Below are positions 24,207 through 33,066 of a stretch of DNA of 54,866 bases, one piece after another. Location of the stretch: positions 1 through 54,866 of the forward strand of contig JAJYRQ010000025.1 in NCBI GenBank assembly GCA_021794015.1, written 5' to 3'. Both the position numbers and the translations under genes were made by a program. Positions within the stretch are counted from its first letter, which is position 1. Each line of letters begins with the position of its first letter. The notes under the pieces were generated by a model. The model worked only from the letters and a program-made list of their open reading frames with translations. It did no database searches and had not been told where the DNA came from. The stretch is from Deltaproteobacteria bacterium (GTDB lineage: Bacteria > Desulfobacterota > Binatia > Binatales > Binataceae).

Positions 24207-26600
24207 TTAGAGCGGCCATTTCCAGTTGGTAATCTGCTCGGGGTCGATCCCGTAGCGCTGGGCGTGCTGCAGGCTCTCCTGGATGCGGTTCTTCAGCCGT
24301 TCTTTGACGTGCGCGCCGATCAGTTGCAGCCGGGGTACGCGGTCGATCGCGTCGATCGCGAGGTTGAAGCGGTCGACCTGGTTCTCGATGGCCAACTGGA
24401 GCGGCGTGTTGATGCTGCCCATTTCCTTGTAGCCGCGCACGTGGAGGTTCTCGTGATTGGCCCGCCGGTAAGCGAGCTTGTGGATGAGCCAGGGATAGCC
24501 GTGAAAATTGAAGATGATCGGCCGGTTGCGGGTAAACAGCGTGTCGAAATCGCGGTCGGAGAGGCCGTGCGGATGCTCGCTTGGCGGCAGCAGCTTGAAC
24601 AAATCGACCACGTTGACGAAGCGGATGCGCAGCTCGGGAAAGTGCGCGCGCAGAAGCGCCACCGCCGCCAGCGCCTCCATCGTGGCCACATCTCCGGCCG
24701 ATGCGAACACCACGTCGGGCTCGCTGCCCTGATCGTTGCTCGCCCATTCCCACAGGCCCGCGCCCTTGGCGCAGTGCGCGGAGGCCGCCTCGATATCGAG
24801 GTACTGGAGATGCGGCTGCTTGTCGGCCACGATGACGTTGACGTAGTCAAGGCTCCTAAGACAATGGTCGGCCACCCACAAAAGACAATTGGCGTCGGGC
24901 GGCAGGTAGACGCGAGTCACCGTCGCCCGCTTGTTGCTGATGACATCGAGGAAGCCCGGGTCCTGGTGGGTAAAGCCGTTATGGTCCTGGCGCCAGACGG
25001 TCGAGCTGATGAGAATGTTGAGCGATGAAAGCGGCATCCGCCATGAAACCTCGCCGCGGGCCTTTTCCAGCCACTTGGCGTGCTGGTTGACCATCGAGTC
25101 GATGACGTGGGCGAACGCCTCGTAAGTCGCCAGCAACCCGTGGCGCCCGGTAAGCAGGTAGCCTTCCAGCCAGCCCTCGAGCGTGTGCTCGCTCAGCATT
25201 TCCATGACGCGGCCGTCGGGGGCCAGCTCGCCGCCGTCAGCGTCCTCGGGCCTGGTTTGAGCGAGCCAGGTCTTTTTGCTGGCCTCGTAGACTGCCTGCA
25301 GATGATTGGAAGCGGTCTCGTCGGGGCCGAAGACGCGGAAGTTTGTCGGATTGGCGCGCATCACGTCGCGCAGCAATTCCCCCAAAATATAGGTATTCTC
25401 CGCTTCGACCTGTCCCGGAAACGGCACCTTGACGGCGTAGTCGCGGCAGTCCGGAAGGCGAAGCGGTCTGCGCAGCAGGCCGCCGTTGGCGCGCGGGTTG
25501 GCGCTCATCCGGCGCGCGCCCTGCGGCGCAAGGCGACGCAGCGCGGCGACCGGGGCCCCTTTGGCGTCGAACAACTCCTGCGGCCGGTAGCTTAACAGCC
25601 ACTGCCCGAGTAGCCGCAAGTGCTCCGGATTCGACGTTACGTCGGTTATCGGCACCTGGTGGGCGCGCCAGAAGCCCTCGACCCGGTGTCCGTCGACTTC
25701 CTTCGGCCCGGTCCATCCCTTGGGCGTGCGCAGCACGATCATCGGCCAGCGCGGCCGCTGGCCAACGCCCGCCCGGCGCGCTTGCTCCTGGATCGACCGG
25801 ATACCGGCCAGGCAGCGCTCCATGGTGGCGGCCATTTTGCGATGCATGGCCCGCGGCTCGTCTCCTTCGACCACGTAGGGTGTGTAACCGTAGCCGAGGA
25901 AGAGGCTTTCCAGCTCGTCGGCCGGGATTCGCGCAAGAATTGTCGGGTTGGCGATCTTATAGCCGTTTAGGTGGAGGATCGGCAGGACGGCGCCGTCGCG
26001 CGCCGGGTTGAGGAATTTGTTCGAATGCCATGACGTTGCTAACGGGCCGGTTTCGGACTCGCCGTCGCCCACCACGGCCGCCACGAGCAGGTCCGGATTG
26101 TCGAAGGCCGCGCCGAAGGCATGGGACAGGCTGTAGCCGAGCTCTCCCCCTTCGTGGATTGAGCCGGGCGTCTCGGGCGTGCAGTGGCTGCCCACGCCGC
26201 CGGGCGAGGAAAACAGCTCGAAAAAGCGTGCCATCCCCGGCTCGTCGTTGCTCCGGTCTGGATAGACTTCGGCGTAAGTCCCCTCAAGGTAGGCGTTGGC
26301 TAGCATCGCCGGCGCACCGTGGCCCGGCCCGGCAATGTAAACAACGTCCAGGTCGTACTTGCGGATAAGCCGATTCAGATGGACCCAGATAAAGTTCTGT
26401 CCCGGGTCCGAGCCCCAATGGCCGAGCAGACGGCGCTTGATCTGCTCGGGCCGAAGCGGCTCCCGCAAAAGCGGATTGGCGCGCAGGTAGAGCATCCCGG
26501 CGCAAAGGTAGTTCGCCGCGCGCCACCAGGCGTCGATGGCGTTTAGCTCCTCATCGGTCAAAGCACTGGCAGAAAGCTCGGTCGGGTCGTTGGCCGGCAT
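24207..26600 (-). CDS. xfp: Phosphoketolase (xylulose-5-phosphate/fructose-6-phosphate)
   Basis: A 797-residue TPP enzyme, the family's normal length. It splits xylulose 5-phosphate and/or fructose 6-phosphate with phosphate into acetyl phosphate plus glyceraldehyde 3-phosphate or erythrose 4-phosphate. Visible are [23 protein letters not shown], the TPP/Mg motif [20 protein letters not shown], and the C-terminal [25 protein letters not shown] precedes the ATG by 4 bases. With ackA it forms an ATP- and acetate-yielding shunt. Which sugar phosphate is preferred cannot be told. Confidence 0.96.
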   Translation of the reverse strand: MPANDPTELSASALTDEELNAIDAWWRAANYLCAGMLYLRANPLLREPLRPEQIKRRLLGHWGSDPGQNFIWVHLNRLIRKYDLDVVYIAGPGHGAPAMLANAYLEGTYAEVYPDRSNDEPGMARFFELFSSPGGVGSHCTPETPGSIHEGGELGYSLSHAFGAAFDNPDLLVAAVVGDGESETGPLATSWHSNKFLNPARDGAVLPILHLNGYKIANPTILARIPADELESLFLGYGYTPYVVEGDEPRAMHRKMAATMERCLAGIRSIQEQARRAGVGQRPRWPMIVLRTPKGWTGPKEVDGHRVEGFWRAHQVPITDVTSNPEHLRLLGQWLLSYRPQELFDAKGAPVAALRRLAPQGARRMSANPRANGGLLRRPLRLPDCRDYAVKVPFPGQVEAENTYILGELLRDVMRANPTNFRVFGPDETASNHLQAVYEASKKTWLAQTRPEDADGGELAPDGRVMEMLSEHTLEGWLEGYLLTGRHGLLATYEAFAHVIDSMVNQHAKWLEKARGEVSWRMPLSSLNILISSTVWRQDHNGFTHQDPGFLDVISNKRATVTRVYLPPDANCLLWVADHCLRSLDYVNVIVADKQPHLQYLDIEAASAHCAKGAGLWEWASNDQGSEPDVVFASAGDVATMEALAAVALLRAHFPELRIRFVNVVDLFKLLPPSEHPHGLSDRDFDTLFTRNRPIIFNFHGYPWLIHKLAYRRANHENLHVRGYKEMGSINTPLQLAIENQVDRFNLAIDAIDRVPRLQLIGAHVKERLKNRIQESLQHAQRYGIDPEQITNWKWPL

Positions 26601-27527
26601 AGCGCCTCCTTGGTTTGAGGTCGGCGTTCAGCTTGGTATTCTACTGGAACGCTACGTCCGGTGTCATTTCACGGGTTCGGGCACGGCCGCCGAGGGAGGG
26701 CTTGGCAGCGCCCGTGGTCCCGGGGCACGCCTTGGGCTCGCCGGCGCGCCTTGGCCGTCGTGCGGCGCCGGAACCCAGAGCGTGCGCGCCCGCCGTCGGC
26801 TCGGGCATTCGAGCGGAGATCGCCCGCTTCGCCGGGCACGCCGACTTTGCCGCTGTTTGCGACGGGCGCCAGCCAAACCCCAGCCAAAACGTGGCCGAGA
26901 GCCGGCGGTCATGCTACATACGGATATATTGCTAGAGAGGCGAGCAGTCGAGGGATCGTGGAGGTTTTCGCGACCGGGCGCGGTCAAGCTGCGTGCGCAC
27001 CGAAAGAATACCGTCTCTCCTGCGAAGAGGCATTGATCGAGCGCCGGGGCGAACAGACGCTCCCGACACCGCGCGCGAGTTCGTGGCGCGGCTGCTCTGC
27101 CCGCGCTCCGCGCCTTACCGACGATTACGCAGACGGCATCGAGGACTCCTCGCAGCACGAGCGACGGGGCCTGTGATGGCAGGCTCGACGTTCGACGCCA
27201 ACGTCAGCATCGATGCGGCCAAGCACAACGAGGGGGCCGAGGAAAAGTCTCGCGGGCTTGTCAGTATCCTTGGCTGGCACGGCTCGACCGCGCAGGCCTG
27301 CCTGAAATTCGGAGCCCAGCTTGCGGTCATAGACCGTTCCACGGAGACCACGCACCTTCTCGGGCCGCCCGCGCCATCCATGACCGAGCGACCTCTATCA
27401 CCCAAAATCGCACGAAATTTAATTGAGTCGGAGGCGCAAGAATCGAGAGCCTGTGAAACGTCCTACTGGACGGGGCTGAGCGTCGCTCGCTTTTCAAAGC
27501 GTGGCGACTCAGCATGCGGAGGGGCAA
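26601..27527. other. Gene-poor stretch upstream of the HEPN/winged-helix pair
   Basis: About 930 bases between the xfp start and the accessory pair. Open frames on both strands are arginine/serine-rich and have no convincing start signals. The part after about 27400 turns AT-richer (GCACGAAATTTAATTGAGTC) and probably holds the promoter of the pair. I see no integrase, terminal repeat or attachment site. It may be the eroded edge of an inserted segment. Confidence 0.4.
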
Positions 27528-28160
27528 ATGGCGCGTGACACAAGAGCTAGGCCGCCAAGAGGATTTGAAGAGCAGGAAGAAATGACCGTTGTCATCCTCC
27601 GGTTCAAGGGTGGCGGCGATACGCTGAGAAAGGGCTTCGACACCGTAAGCGAGGCTCTCTCCGTGCTGGGCCCGGCTATCCCGCGGCGCGCGCTTCCGAC
27701 TCTCCCACCACAGGAGACGCCTTCTGGCCACTCTGTCGATGAGTCCGAACTCGGCGCTGAAAAGCTTGAGCGGACAGGCCAACCCGCCGAAGAAGACTCT
27801 GCTGGGGCTCCCCGCCAACGGCACCGGCCGCGCTTCCTTGACGAGCTCAACCTTGAACCCGACGGACAGCAATCTTGGAAGGACTACGCCCAGGAGAAGG
27901 CCCCAAGGACGTCGGACGAGCAGTATCTGGTCGCAGCGGGTTGGCTCGCCGAGCACGGAGGCCACGAGGTCTTCCGGGGCGCGCACATATTTAGCTGTTT
28001 TCGCGCTATGAAGTGGGCGGAGCCGGTCGACTTCACGCAGCCGATGCGCCGGCTAAAGCAGCGGCGTAGCTATTTCGAGGTACCCAAGCGCGGCGAGTGG
28101 AAACTAACCCAAGTGGGCGTCACGGCCGTCGCCGAGTTGCCTCACCGCGATGGCGGGTAG
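27528..28160 (+). CDS. Hypothetical winged-helix-containing protein (accessory pair, gene 1)
   Basis: A 210-residue protein that I do not recognise as a named family. A short alpha/beta element (residues 19-48, VVILRFKGGGDTLRKGFDTV) is followed by a probably disordered acidic linker (55-110). The C-terminal domain (118-203) runs SDEQYLVAAGWLAEHGGHEV, IFSCFRAMKWAEPVD, SYFEVPKRGEWKLTQVGVTA, a winged-helix pattern. The same pattern recurs at the start of the next protein. GGAGGGG lies about 6 bases before the ATG at 27528; a GTG at 27501 is the alternative. Codon use is visibly more A/T-ending than in neighbours, suggesting transfer. Ten bases separate it from gene 2. Confidence 0.7.
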   Translation: MARDTRARPPRGFEEQEEMTVVILRFKGGGDTLRKGFDTVSEALSVLGPAIPRRALPTLPPQETPSGHSVDESELGAEKLERTGQPAEEDSAGAPRQRHRPRFLDELNLEPDGQQSWKDYAQEKAPRTSDEQYLVAAGWLAEHGGHEVFRGAHIFSCFRAMKWAEPVDFTQPMRRLKQRRSYFEVPKRGEWKLTQVGVTAVAELPHRDGG

Positions 28161-28170
28161 CTGACTCGCC

Positions 28171-28926
28171 ATGCGCCTGGAGGATCTCCAACAGACGGTT
28201 CCCGGGTTCGCCGCTAAAGGCCACGCCGATAAGATCAAGGTCTTCGCCTGGTACCTTCATGCTCATGAAGGGATGGTCCAACTTCGTCCGCGCGACCTCC
28301 GCGCTTGCTATGAGAAGCTGCATCTCGCAGCGCCGTCGTCGCTTGGCGGGTACCTGGAGAACTTGCGGAGGCGCAAGGAGATCTTGAAAAATAGTTCTGG
28401 CTACCGCCTCGAGGGTCGCGTTAGGGAGGTCTTCAATGAGCGCTACGGAGCCCGTACCATCACCGTCCAAGTGACCAAGCTACTGGTGGATCTGCCAGCG
28501 AGGATTTCCGATCTACGCGACCGCACCTATTTGGACGAAGCCTTGATCTGTTACAAGAACGGTGCCTTCAGAGCTGCGGTGGTGATGACGTGGAATCTGG
28601 CATACCACCATCTCTGCGACCTCATACTTCGGCGCCGCTTGACAGAATTCAACCAGCACTGGAGGAATACGTACCCGGGGCATCACAAGAAAGGGCCGAG
28701 GACGATCGCTGAGATGGAGGACCTTGCAGAAGGGCTGAAGGAATCAGAGGTCATCAGCATATGCAGGGCGGGGAGCATTATTACCAAGGACATCTACGCG
28801 ATCCTCACCGAGAAGCTGAGACGCCGAAACGCCGCCGTGCACCCCTCCGACGTGACGATCTCCCAGCTCGAAGCAGAAGAGTTCATCCACAACATTGTTG
28901 AGAATGTGGTGCTGAAGCTGGCCTGA
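28171..28926 (+). CDS. Hypothetical winged-helix plus HEPN-like protein (accessory pair, gene 2)
   Basis: A 251-residue protein. Residues 1-82 form a winged-helix-like domain (HADKIKVFAWYLHAHEGM ... SSGYRLEGRV) similar in layout to the C-terminal domain of gene 1. Residues 115-250 are helical: TYLDEALICYKNGAFRAAVV, MTWNLAYHHLCDLILRR, and near the end EKLRRRNAAVHPSD followed by a final EEFIHNIVENVVLKL helix. The R-N-x3-H (Arg219, Asn220, His224) and preceding helices resemble HEPN/DUF4145-type domains, many of which are RNases in toxin or defence systems. Activity is unproven. It is probably co-transcribed with gene 1. Confidence 0.7.
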   Translation: MRLEDLQQTVPGFAAKGHADKIKVFAWYLHAHEGMVQLRPRDLRACYEKLHLAAPSSLGGYLENLRRRKEILKNSSGYRLEGRVREVFNERYGARTITVQVTKLLVDLPARISDLRDRTYLDEALICYKNGAFRAAVVMTWNLAYHHLCDLILRRRLTEFNQHWRNTYPGHHKKGPRTIAEMEDLAEGLKESEVISICRAGSIITKDIYAILTEKLRRRNAAVHPSDVTISQLEAEEFIHNIVENVVLKLA

Positions 28927-29244
28927 GCCAGGGGTCGGCTACGGTTGCGAAGGTGCGCGGGCGGGCCCTGCTGAGAGGCGGCCTGCGTAGGTGGTTGTCG
29001 ACGGTCTGCGCGATTGCATTTGCGCCGGGTCCGCTCGTGCGCGCGGCGCCCCTGGCCGACAAGAGCTAAGCCGTGGTCGCTGGGCCCTGGCGCCTCAGCA
29101 AGGGCCGGACGGAGCGGGAGCGACGCGAAGGGGTGGTGCGCGGGGGTTGCACCGCGCCAGCGGCGTCGGTCGAGCCGCTCGGGGCCCAATGTCAGGCCGG
29201 CGGTGGCGCAACAGGCAGAGCGCAGCTACGCGGGCAAGGCAAAG
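28927..29244. other. Intergenic stretch between the accessory pair and tRNA-Arg
   Basis: No gene, terminator or repeat is recognisable. The open frames are GC-rich shadows without start signals. Confidence 0.4.
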
Positions 29245-29316
29245 CGCCCCGGCCGGGACTCGAACCCGGACTTGAGGCTCCGGAGGCCTCCGTGATGTCC
29301 TTTTCACTACCGGGGC
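29245..29316 (-). tRNA. tRNA-Arg (anticodon CCG)
   Basis: Reading the minus strand, a perfect 7-bp acceptor stem (GCCCCGG/CCGGGGC) encloses a D arm GTGA...TCAC with GG in the loop, an anticodon stem GAGGC/GCCTC with loop CTCCGGA, and a T arm CCGGG-TTCGAGT-CCCGG. U33 and the anticodon CCG are correctly placed, giving Arg (CGG codon), a common codon in this GC-rich genome. CCA is not encoded. It lies 3' of the HEPN-like pair and 5' of FTR1. Confidence 0.93.
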
Positions 29317-29593
29317 AAAAGACCGTAGTCGAGAATTACCCTAGCATGCCGGCGCCTTCAACGCCTGCCGGTGTGCAGGCGGGGGTTTCCAGGCCGCCCG
29401 GCGCTCTCGGTCAAGGGGATCGCCGGCTTGATGCGCGGACGACGTTTGAAGCGGCCGGAGCAGGCAGGTGCCGCTGCCTCGGCGCTTTGCGGGCATCGGG
29501 TGTCGATGTGCCGTTGAGGCGCGCCGTTGACGAGGGGCGCGGGAAAGCCTAGGATGGCGATGAGAATCAGTTTCAATTTCACCGCGAGGTCGC

Positions 29594-30424
29594 ATGTTCG
29601 ACTCTTCCACGGCGCTTGCCTATTTCTCTTACTCGCTCGGGATTATCGTGCGCGAAGGTCTGGAGGCGATGCTGGTTATCGTGGCGCTTTTGGCCGCGAC
29701 ACAGCAGCGCGGCGAAAGGCGTCTTGGCCGGTTCATTTACCTGGGCGCCCTGGCGGCGCTGGGCCTTAGCGGGGCGCTTGCCTGGTCGGTGAATCGGCTG
29801 ATTGGCGACAACACAAGCGATGCGTTGGAGGGCTTCTTCCAGCTCCTGGCGGCGGCCACGCTGGTCTACGTCAGCTCGTGGCTTACCTCCAAGCGCCAGA
29901 GCAATCGGTGGCGGCGTTTTCTAAGCAACGAGGTGCGCGAAGGGAACGCCAAGGGGCTGCCGGCGGCGGCTTTCGCCTTGGCGGCGTTTCTGGCGGTGAT
30001 GCGCGAGGGTGCCGAGACGATCGTGTTCTTTCAGGCGCTGGCGGCTGGAGCAACCGAGAGCGTTGAGCGCCATGCGATAACGGGCGGACTGGCGGCCGGG
30101 TCGGCGCTGCTGGTCGTTTTGTTCATCATCCTGCGCCGGGCCGCCTATCGGCTGCCGCTACAGTCGTTTTTTAGCTGGACGTCGATCTTCCTGTACGCTC
30201 TGGCGGTCATCTTCGTGGGCCAGGGCGTGGCGAGTTGGCAGGAGGCGGGGCTGATGCACGCCACGCTTATCTCGGCGCTGCCGTCGGTTTCGGTGCTGGG
30301 TTTTTATCCGACGGTTCAGACCCTGGCTGCGCAGGTGGTGCTGGTCGCCTTTGGCGCGGCCAAGGGGTTTGTGCCGGAGAGTTGGGCCGGTCCGCTGGTG
30401 GGCCGGCGCGCCAGCGCGCCTTGA
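29594..30424 (+). CDS. FTR1 family iron permease
   Basis: A 276-residue seven-TM iron permease. The two iron-binding R-E-G-x-E motifs, REGLEAMLVIVAL (N-terminal) and REGAETIVFFQAL (middle), identify the FTR1/EfeU family. GAGG lies 4 bases before the ATG. No EfeO/EfeB, multicopper oxidase or P19-type partner is adjacent, so the electron or ligand partner must be elsewhere. It could import Fe(III) or Fe(II). Confidence 0.93.
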   Translation: MFDSSTALAYFSYSLGIIVREGLEAMLVIVALLAATQQRGERRLGRFIYLGALAALGLSGALAWSVNRLIGDNTSDALEGFFQLLAAATLVYVSSWLTSKRQSNRWRRFLSNEVREGNAKGLPAAAFALAAFLAVMREGAETIVFFQALAAGATESVERHAITGGLAAGSALLVVLFIILRRAAYRLPLQSFFSWTSIFLYALAVIFVGQGVASWQEAGLMHATLISALPSVSVLGFYPTVQTLAAQVVLVAFGAAKGFVPESWAGPLVGRRASAP

Positions 30425-30582
30425 GCTCGGGGCGCCGCCTCTTTGCGCCGAAAAGATTGCGAAGAAGCCGCCAATCGGACTTTCGGTTAGCTGCCCGCCA
30501 AACCGCCTCGCAGCGCCCGCCCCGAGATGCCGTGGAGCACGCCAACCGGTATAGTGACGGGCGGAGGCTGCCCGGCCAACCG

Positions 30583-31386
30583 ATGGATTGCGGTTCAACG
30601 AGAGAGGGCCCCCCTGCGCCAACCGGCCAGGCGACGGGCGCTCGCCCGGTGCTGCGCAGCGCCTGCGGTCCAGCCGGGCTGCTAAGTCGTCTATGGGGCG
30701 CTCTGGCCACGGCGCTCTGCGTGCTCTACACCGCGCTGCTTGGGGTGGTCGCCTGCGGCTTGGCCGCGCTTGGGCTTCAGCGCGAGGTTGCGGCGGTTAG
30801 CCGCTTATGGGCTCGGCTGATTATCCTGACCTGCGGGGTAAAAGTAGAGGTTGAGGGCCTCGAGAAGATCGCCGGGCTCAAGAGCCTGGTGCTTGTGGCC
30901 AACCATCAGAGTGCTTTCGACATCTTTGCCTTGCTCGCCCGGATGCCCGGCACTCTCAGTTTCGTCGCCAAGAAAGAACTGGTGCGAATTCCGCTGGTCG
31001 GCTACGCGCTCAAGCACGGAGGGCACATCATCATCGACCGCCAGCAGGGCGGCCGGGCGATAAGGAAAGGGATCGAGGCGGCCCGTCGGGGGAGTTGGAT
31101 TTGCGTCTTTGCCGAGGGGCGACGTTACACCGACGGCCGCGTACATGAGTTCAGCGACGGCGCGGCGTGGCTGGCGAGTGCCGCGCGGCTGCCCTGTGTT
31201 CCGGTGGCGATAAGCGGGAGCGGCGCCTTTTTCCCGCGCGGCGCGCTGGTGGTGCGGCCGGGCTGCCGGATGCGCATCCGGGTGCTCGACCCGGTTGAAA
31301 CCGCGCACATGGCCAAGGAAGAGCGCGCCGCGCTCACCCGCCGGCTCGAGGAGGCGGTGCGCGGCGCTTTGGTCGCCGAGCTGTGA
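30583..31386 (+). CDS. plsC: 1-acyl-sn-glycerol-3-phosphate acyltransferase (PlsC-like)
   Basis: A membrane-associated PlsC-fold acyltransferase of up to 267 residues that makes phosphatidic acid. After a proline-rich N-terminus and a TM segment (LCVLYTALLGVVACGLAAL), the catalytic NHQSAFD (H-x4-D) is present. The second motif, normally FPEGTR, reads FAEGRRYTDG, and the later block VPVAISGSGAFFPRG is typical. The start is uncertain: ATG 30583 has GGAGG about 14 bases upstream, and GTG 30649 is an alternative. It follows FTR1 by 158 bases. Confidence 0.85.
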   Translation: MDCGSTREGPPAPTGQATGARPVLRSACGPAGLLSRLWGALATALCVLYTALLGVVACGLAALGLQREVAAVSRLWARLIILTCGVKVEVEGLEKIAGLKSLVLVANHQSAFDIFALLARMPGTLSFVAKKELVRIPLVGYALKHGGHIIIDRQQGGRAIRKGIEAARRGSWICVFAEGRRYTDGRVHEFSDGAAWLASAARLPCVPVAISGSGAFFPRGALVVRPGCRMRIRVLDPVETAHMAKEERAALTRRLEEAVRGALVAEL

Positions 31387-31414
31387 GCCGGCGCGGCTTG
31401 GCCGGGGAGCTGGC

Positions 31415-31456
31415 GGCCGGCAAAGCGCGCCCTTGCGGCCGCGGCGCTAATTTTTT
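31415..31456 (+). terminator. Possible rho-independent terminator after plsC
   Basis: GGCCGGCAA (31415-31423) pairs with TTGCGGCC (31433-31440), with one bulged G and a 9-base loop. TTTTTT follows at 31451-31456, about 10 bases downstream. It lies in the convergent gap with the aldehyde dehydrogenase gene and overlaps its last codons. The distance to the T-run makes it a weak call. Confidence 0.3.
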
Positions 31457-32901
31457 CCGGAAGGCAGGTTCAGCACGAGCATGCGCGGCTCGGTCATCGC
31501 CTCCATCGTCCAGCGCATTCCCTCGCGGCCGAAGCCCGAGCCCTTGACCCCGCCGAAGGGATAAGTATCGACCCGGTAAACGCCGGTGTCGCCGACGATC
31601 ACGGCTCCTGCCTCGATCCGGCGAAAGGCGTCGAAGGCATGCTCGAGGCTCGAGGTGAAGACCCCGGCTTGCAGGCCGTAGGGCGAATCGTTGGTGGCCT
31701 CCACGGCTTCGGCAAAACTGTCGACCGGCTCGACGGTTGCCACCGGGCCGAAGACCTCCTCGCACCAAACCCTCAGCCGGCGCAGCTTGCGGTCGGCCAA
31801 TTCGACCAAGGTCGGCGCGATAACGGTATCGCCCAGCCGGCGGTTGCCGCAGAGGATTGACGCGCCGGCGCCACGGGCCTCGTCGATCCAGGCCATGACC
31901 CGGTCGGCCGCCTCGCGGTTGATGAGCGGACCGACGACGGTGCGTTCGTCCATCGGGTCGCCCACCGGCAATCTTTCGGTTTCTTCCACCAGGCGGCGAA
32001 CGAAATCCCGGTAGATGCGGCGATGGACGAAGATACGCTGGACGGAGATGCAGACCTGGCCGGCGTGGATGAAGGCGCCGCGCGCGGCGCGCTTGGCGGC
32101 AAAGTCCAAATCCGCGCTTTCGTCCACGATAAGACCGCCGTTGCCGCCGAGCTCCAAGGCAACCCGTTTGCGCCCGGCACGTTCCTTGAGCGCCCAACCG
32201 ACTCGGGCGCTGCCGGTAAAGCTGAGCATCTTGATCCGCTCGTCGGTGGCCAGCCGTTCGGCGACCGGAGGATCGGCGGATATCACGTTGAGCGCGCCGG
32301 GCGGCAGCCCGGCGCCCAGCGCCACCTCGGCCATCATCAGGGCCGGCCCCGGGCACTGCGGCGGAGGCTTTAGGACCACGGTGTTGCCGGTGGCCAGGGC
32401 GGGGGCGACCTTGTGGCTGGCCAGGTTGAGCGGGAAGTTGAAGGGAGCGATCGCGGCAATCGGGCCGATCGGGAAGCGCTCGACGATGCCGACGGCGCCG
32501 CTGGTGGCCGGCTCGAAGTCGATCGTCTCGGCCGAGGGGCCGAAGCGTTTCGCTTCCTCGGCAGCCAGAGCGAAAAGCGCAATCGTGCGGCCCACCTCGG
32601 CGCGGGCGTAATCCACCGGCTTACCGGTGTGAAGCGTGATGAGCCGTTCCAGCTCGGTGCGCCGCTCGGCCAGGCCGCGGCTCATCGTGCCTAAAATCTC
32701 GGCGCGCCGGGCGCGCGAGAAGCTGCGCGTCTGAGCAAAGGCGTTGGTGGCCGCGGCGATCGCCGCGTCGAGCTCGGCCGCGCCGGCTCGCGCAGCTCTG
32801 CCGACCACCTCTCCGGTATACGGGTAGACGAGGTCGTAATGGTCGTTGGTGTCGACGGATTTGCCGTCGATAAAGAGTTGGAACGTTTTCGGCTCGCTCA
32901 T
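31447..32901 (-). CDS. NAD(P)-dependent aldehyde dehydrogenase
   Basis: A 484-residue aldehyde dehydrogenase, cytosolic, oxidising an aldehyde to the acid. Catalytic Asn in APFNFPLNLASHK, general-base Glu in ALELGGNGG and nucleophile Cys in AGQVCISVQRI are all present, as is the C-terminal PFGGVKGSGFGREG. The sequence lies nearer the lactaldehyde/succinate-semialdehyde-like group than to CoA-acylating forms; the substrate is not determinable. ATG 32901 has GAGGAGG 7 bases upstream; the longer open frame is a shadow. Transcribed alone, converging with plsC. Confidence 0.92.
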   Translation of the reverse strand: MSEPKTFQLFIDGKSVDTNDHYDLVYPYTGEVVGRAARAGAAELDAAIAAATNAFAQTRSFSRARRAEILGTMSRGLAERRTELERLITLHTGKPVDYARAEVGRTIALFALAAEEAKRFGPSAETIDFEPATSGAVGIVERFPIGPIAAIAPFNFPLNLASHKVAPALATGNTVVLKPPPQCPGPALMMAEVALGAGLPPGALNVISADPPVAERLATDERIKMLSFTGSARVGWALKERAGRKRVALELGGNGGLIVDESADLDFAAKRAARGAFIHAGQVCISVQRIFVHRRIYRDFVRRLVEETERLPVGDPMDERTVVGPLINREAADRVMAWIDEARGAGASILCGNRRLGDTVIAPTLVELADRKLRRLRVWCEEVFGPVATVEPVDSFAEAVEATNDSPYGLQAGVFTSSLEHAFDAFRRIEAGAVIVGDTGVYRVDTYPFGGVKGSGFGREGMRWTMEAMTEPRMLVLNLPSGKN

Positions 32902-33066
32902 CTCGAAGCCTCCTCGGCTGAAAAACCAGGGCTGGCGCCCTGCGTCTCGACACAATGTTCGCAAACCCATTATCGCACCGGGCCGAAAGGCGGCAAGCAG
33001 CGCCCGTGCCCGGCGGACGCCCTCTGGCAAACAAACGGTGCCCGGCGACCGCGCCGCGCAACCCGA

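Noticed and set aside
26664..27158. Minus-strand ORF of 164 codons upstream of the accessory pair
   Set aside because: Cys/Arg/Ser/Pro-rich with no fold-like pattern and no SD; probably random open frame in GC-rich DNA.
29245..29316. tRNA-Arg 3' end duplicated as an att site flanking the HEPN-like pair
   Set aside because: I looked for a second copy of the T-arm/acceptor sequence between 26.6 and 29.2 kb and saw none.
29358..29582. Minus-strand ORF with a signal-peptide-like start (KLKLILIAILGFPAPLVNG)
   Set aside because: GTG start without SD, remainder is Arg/Pro-rich low complexity, and it abuts the FTR1 promoter region; could be real but is not supported.
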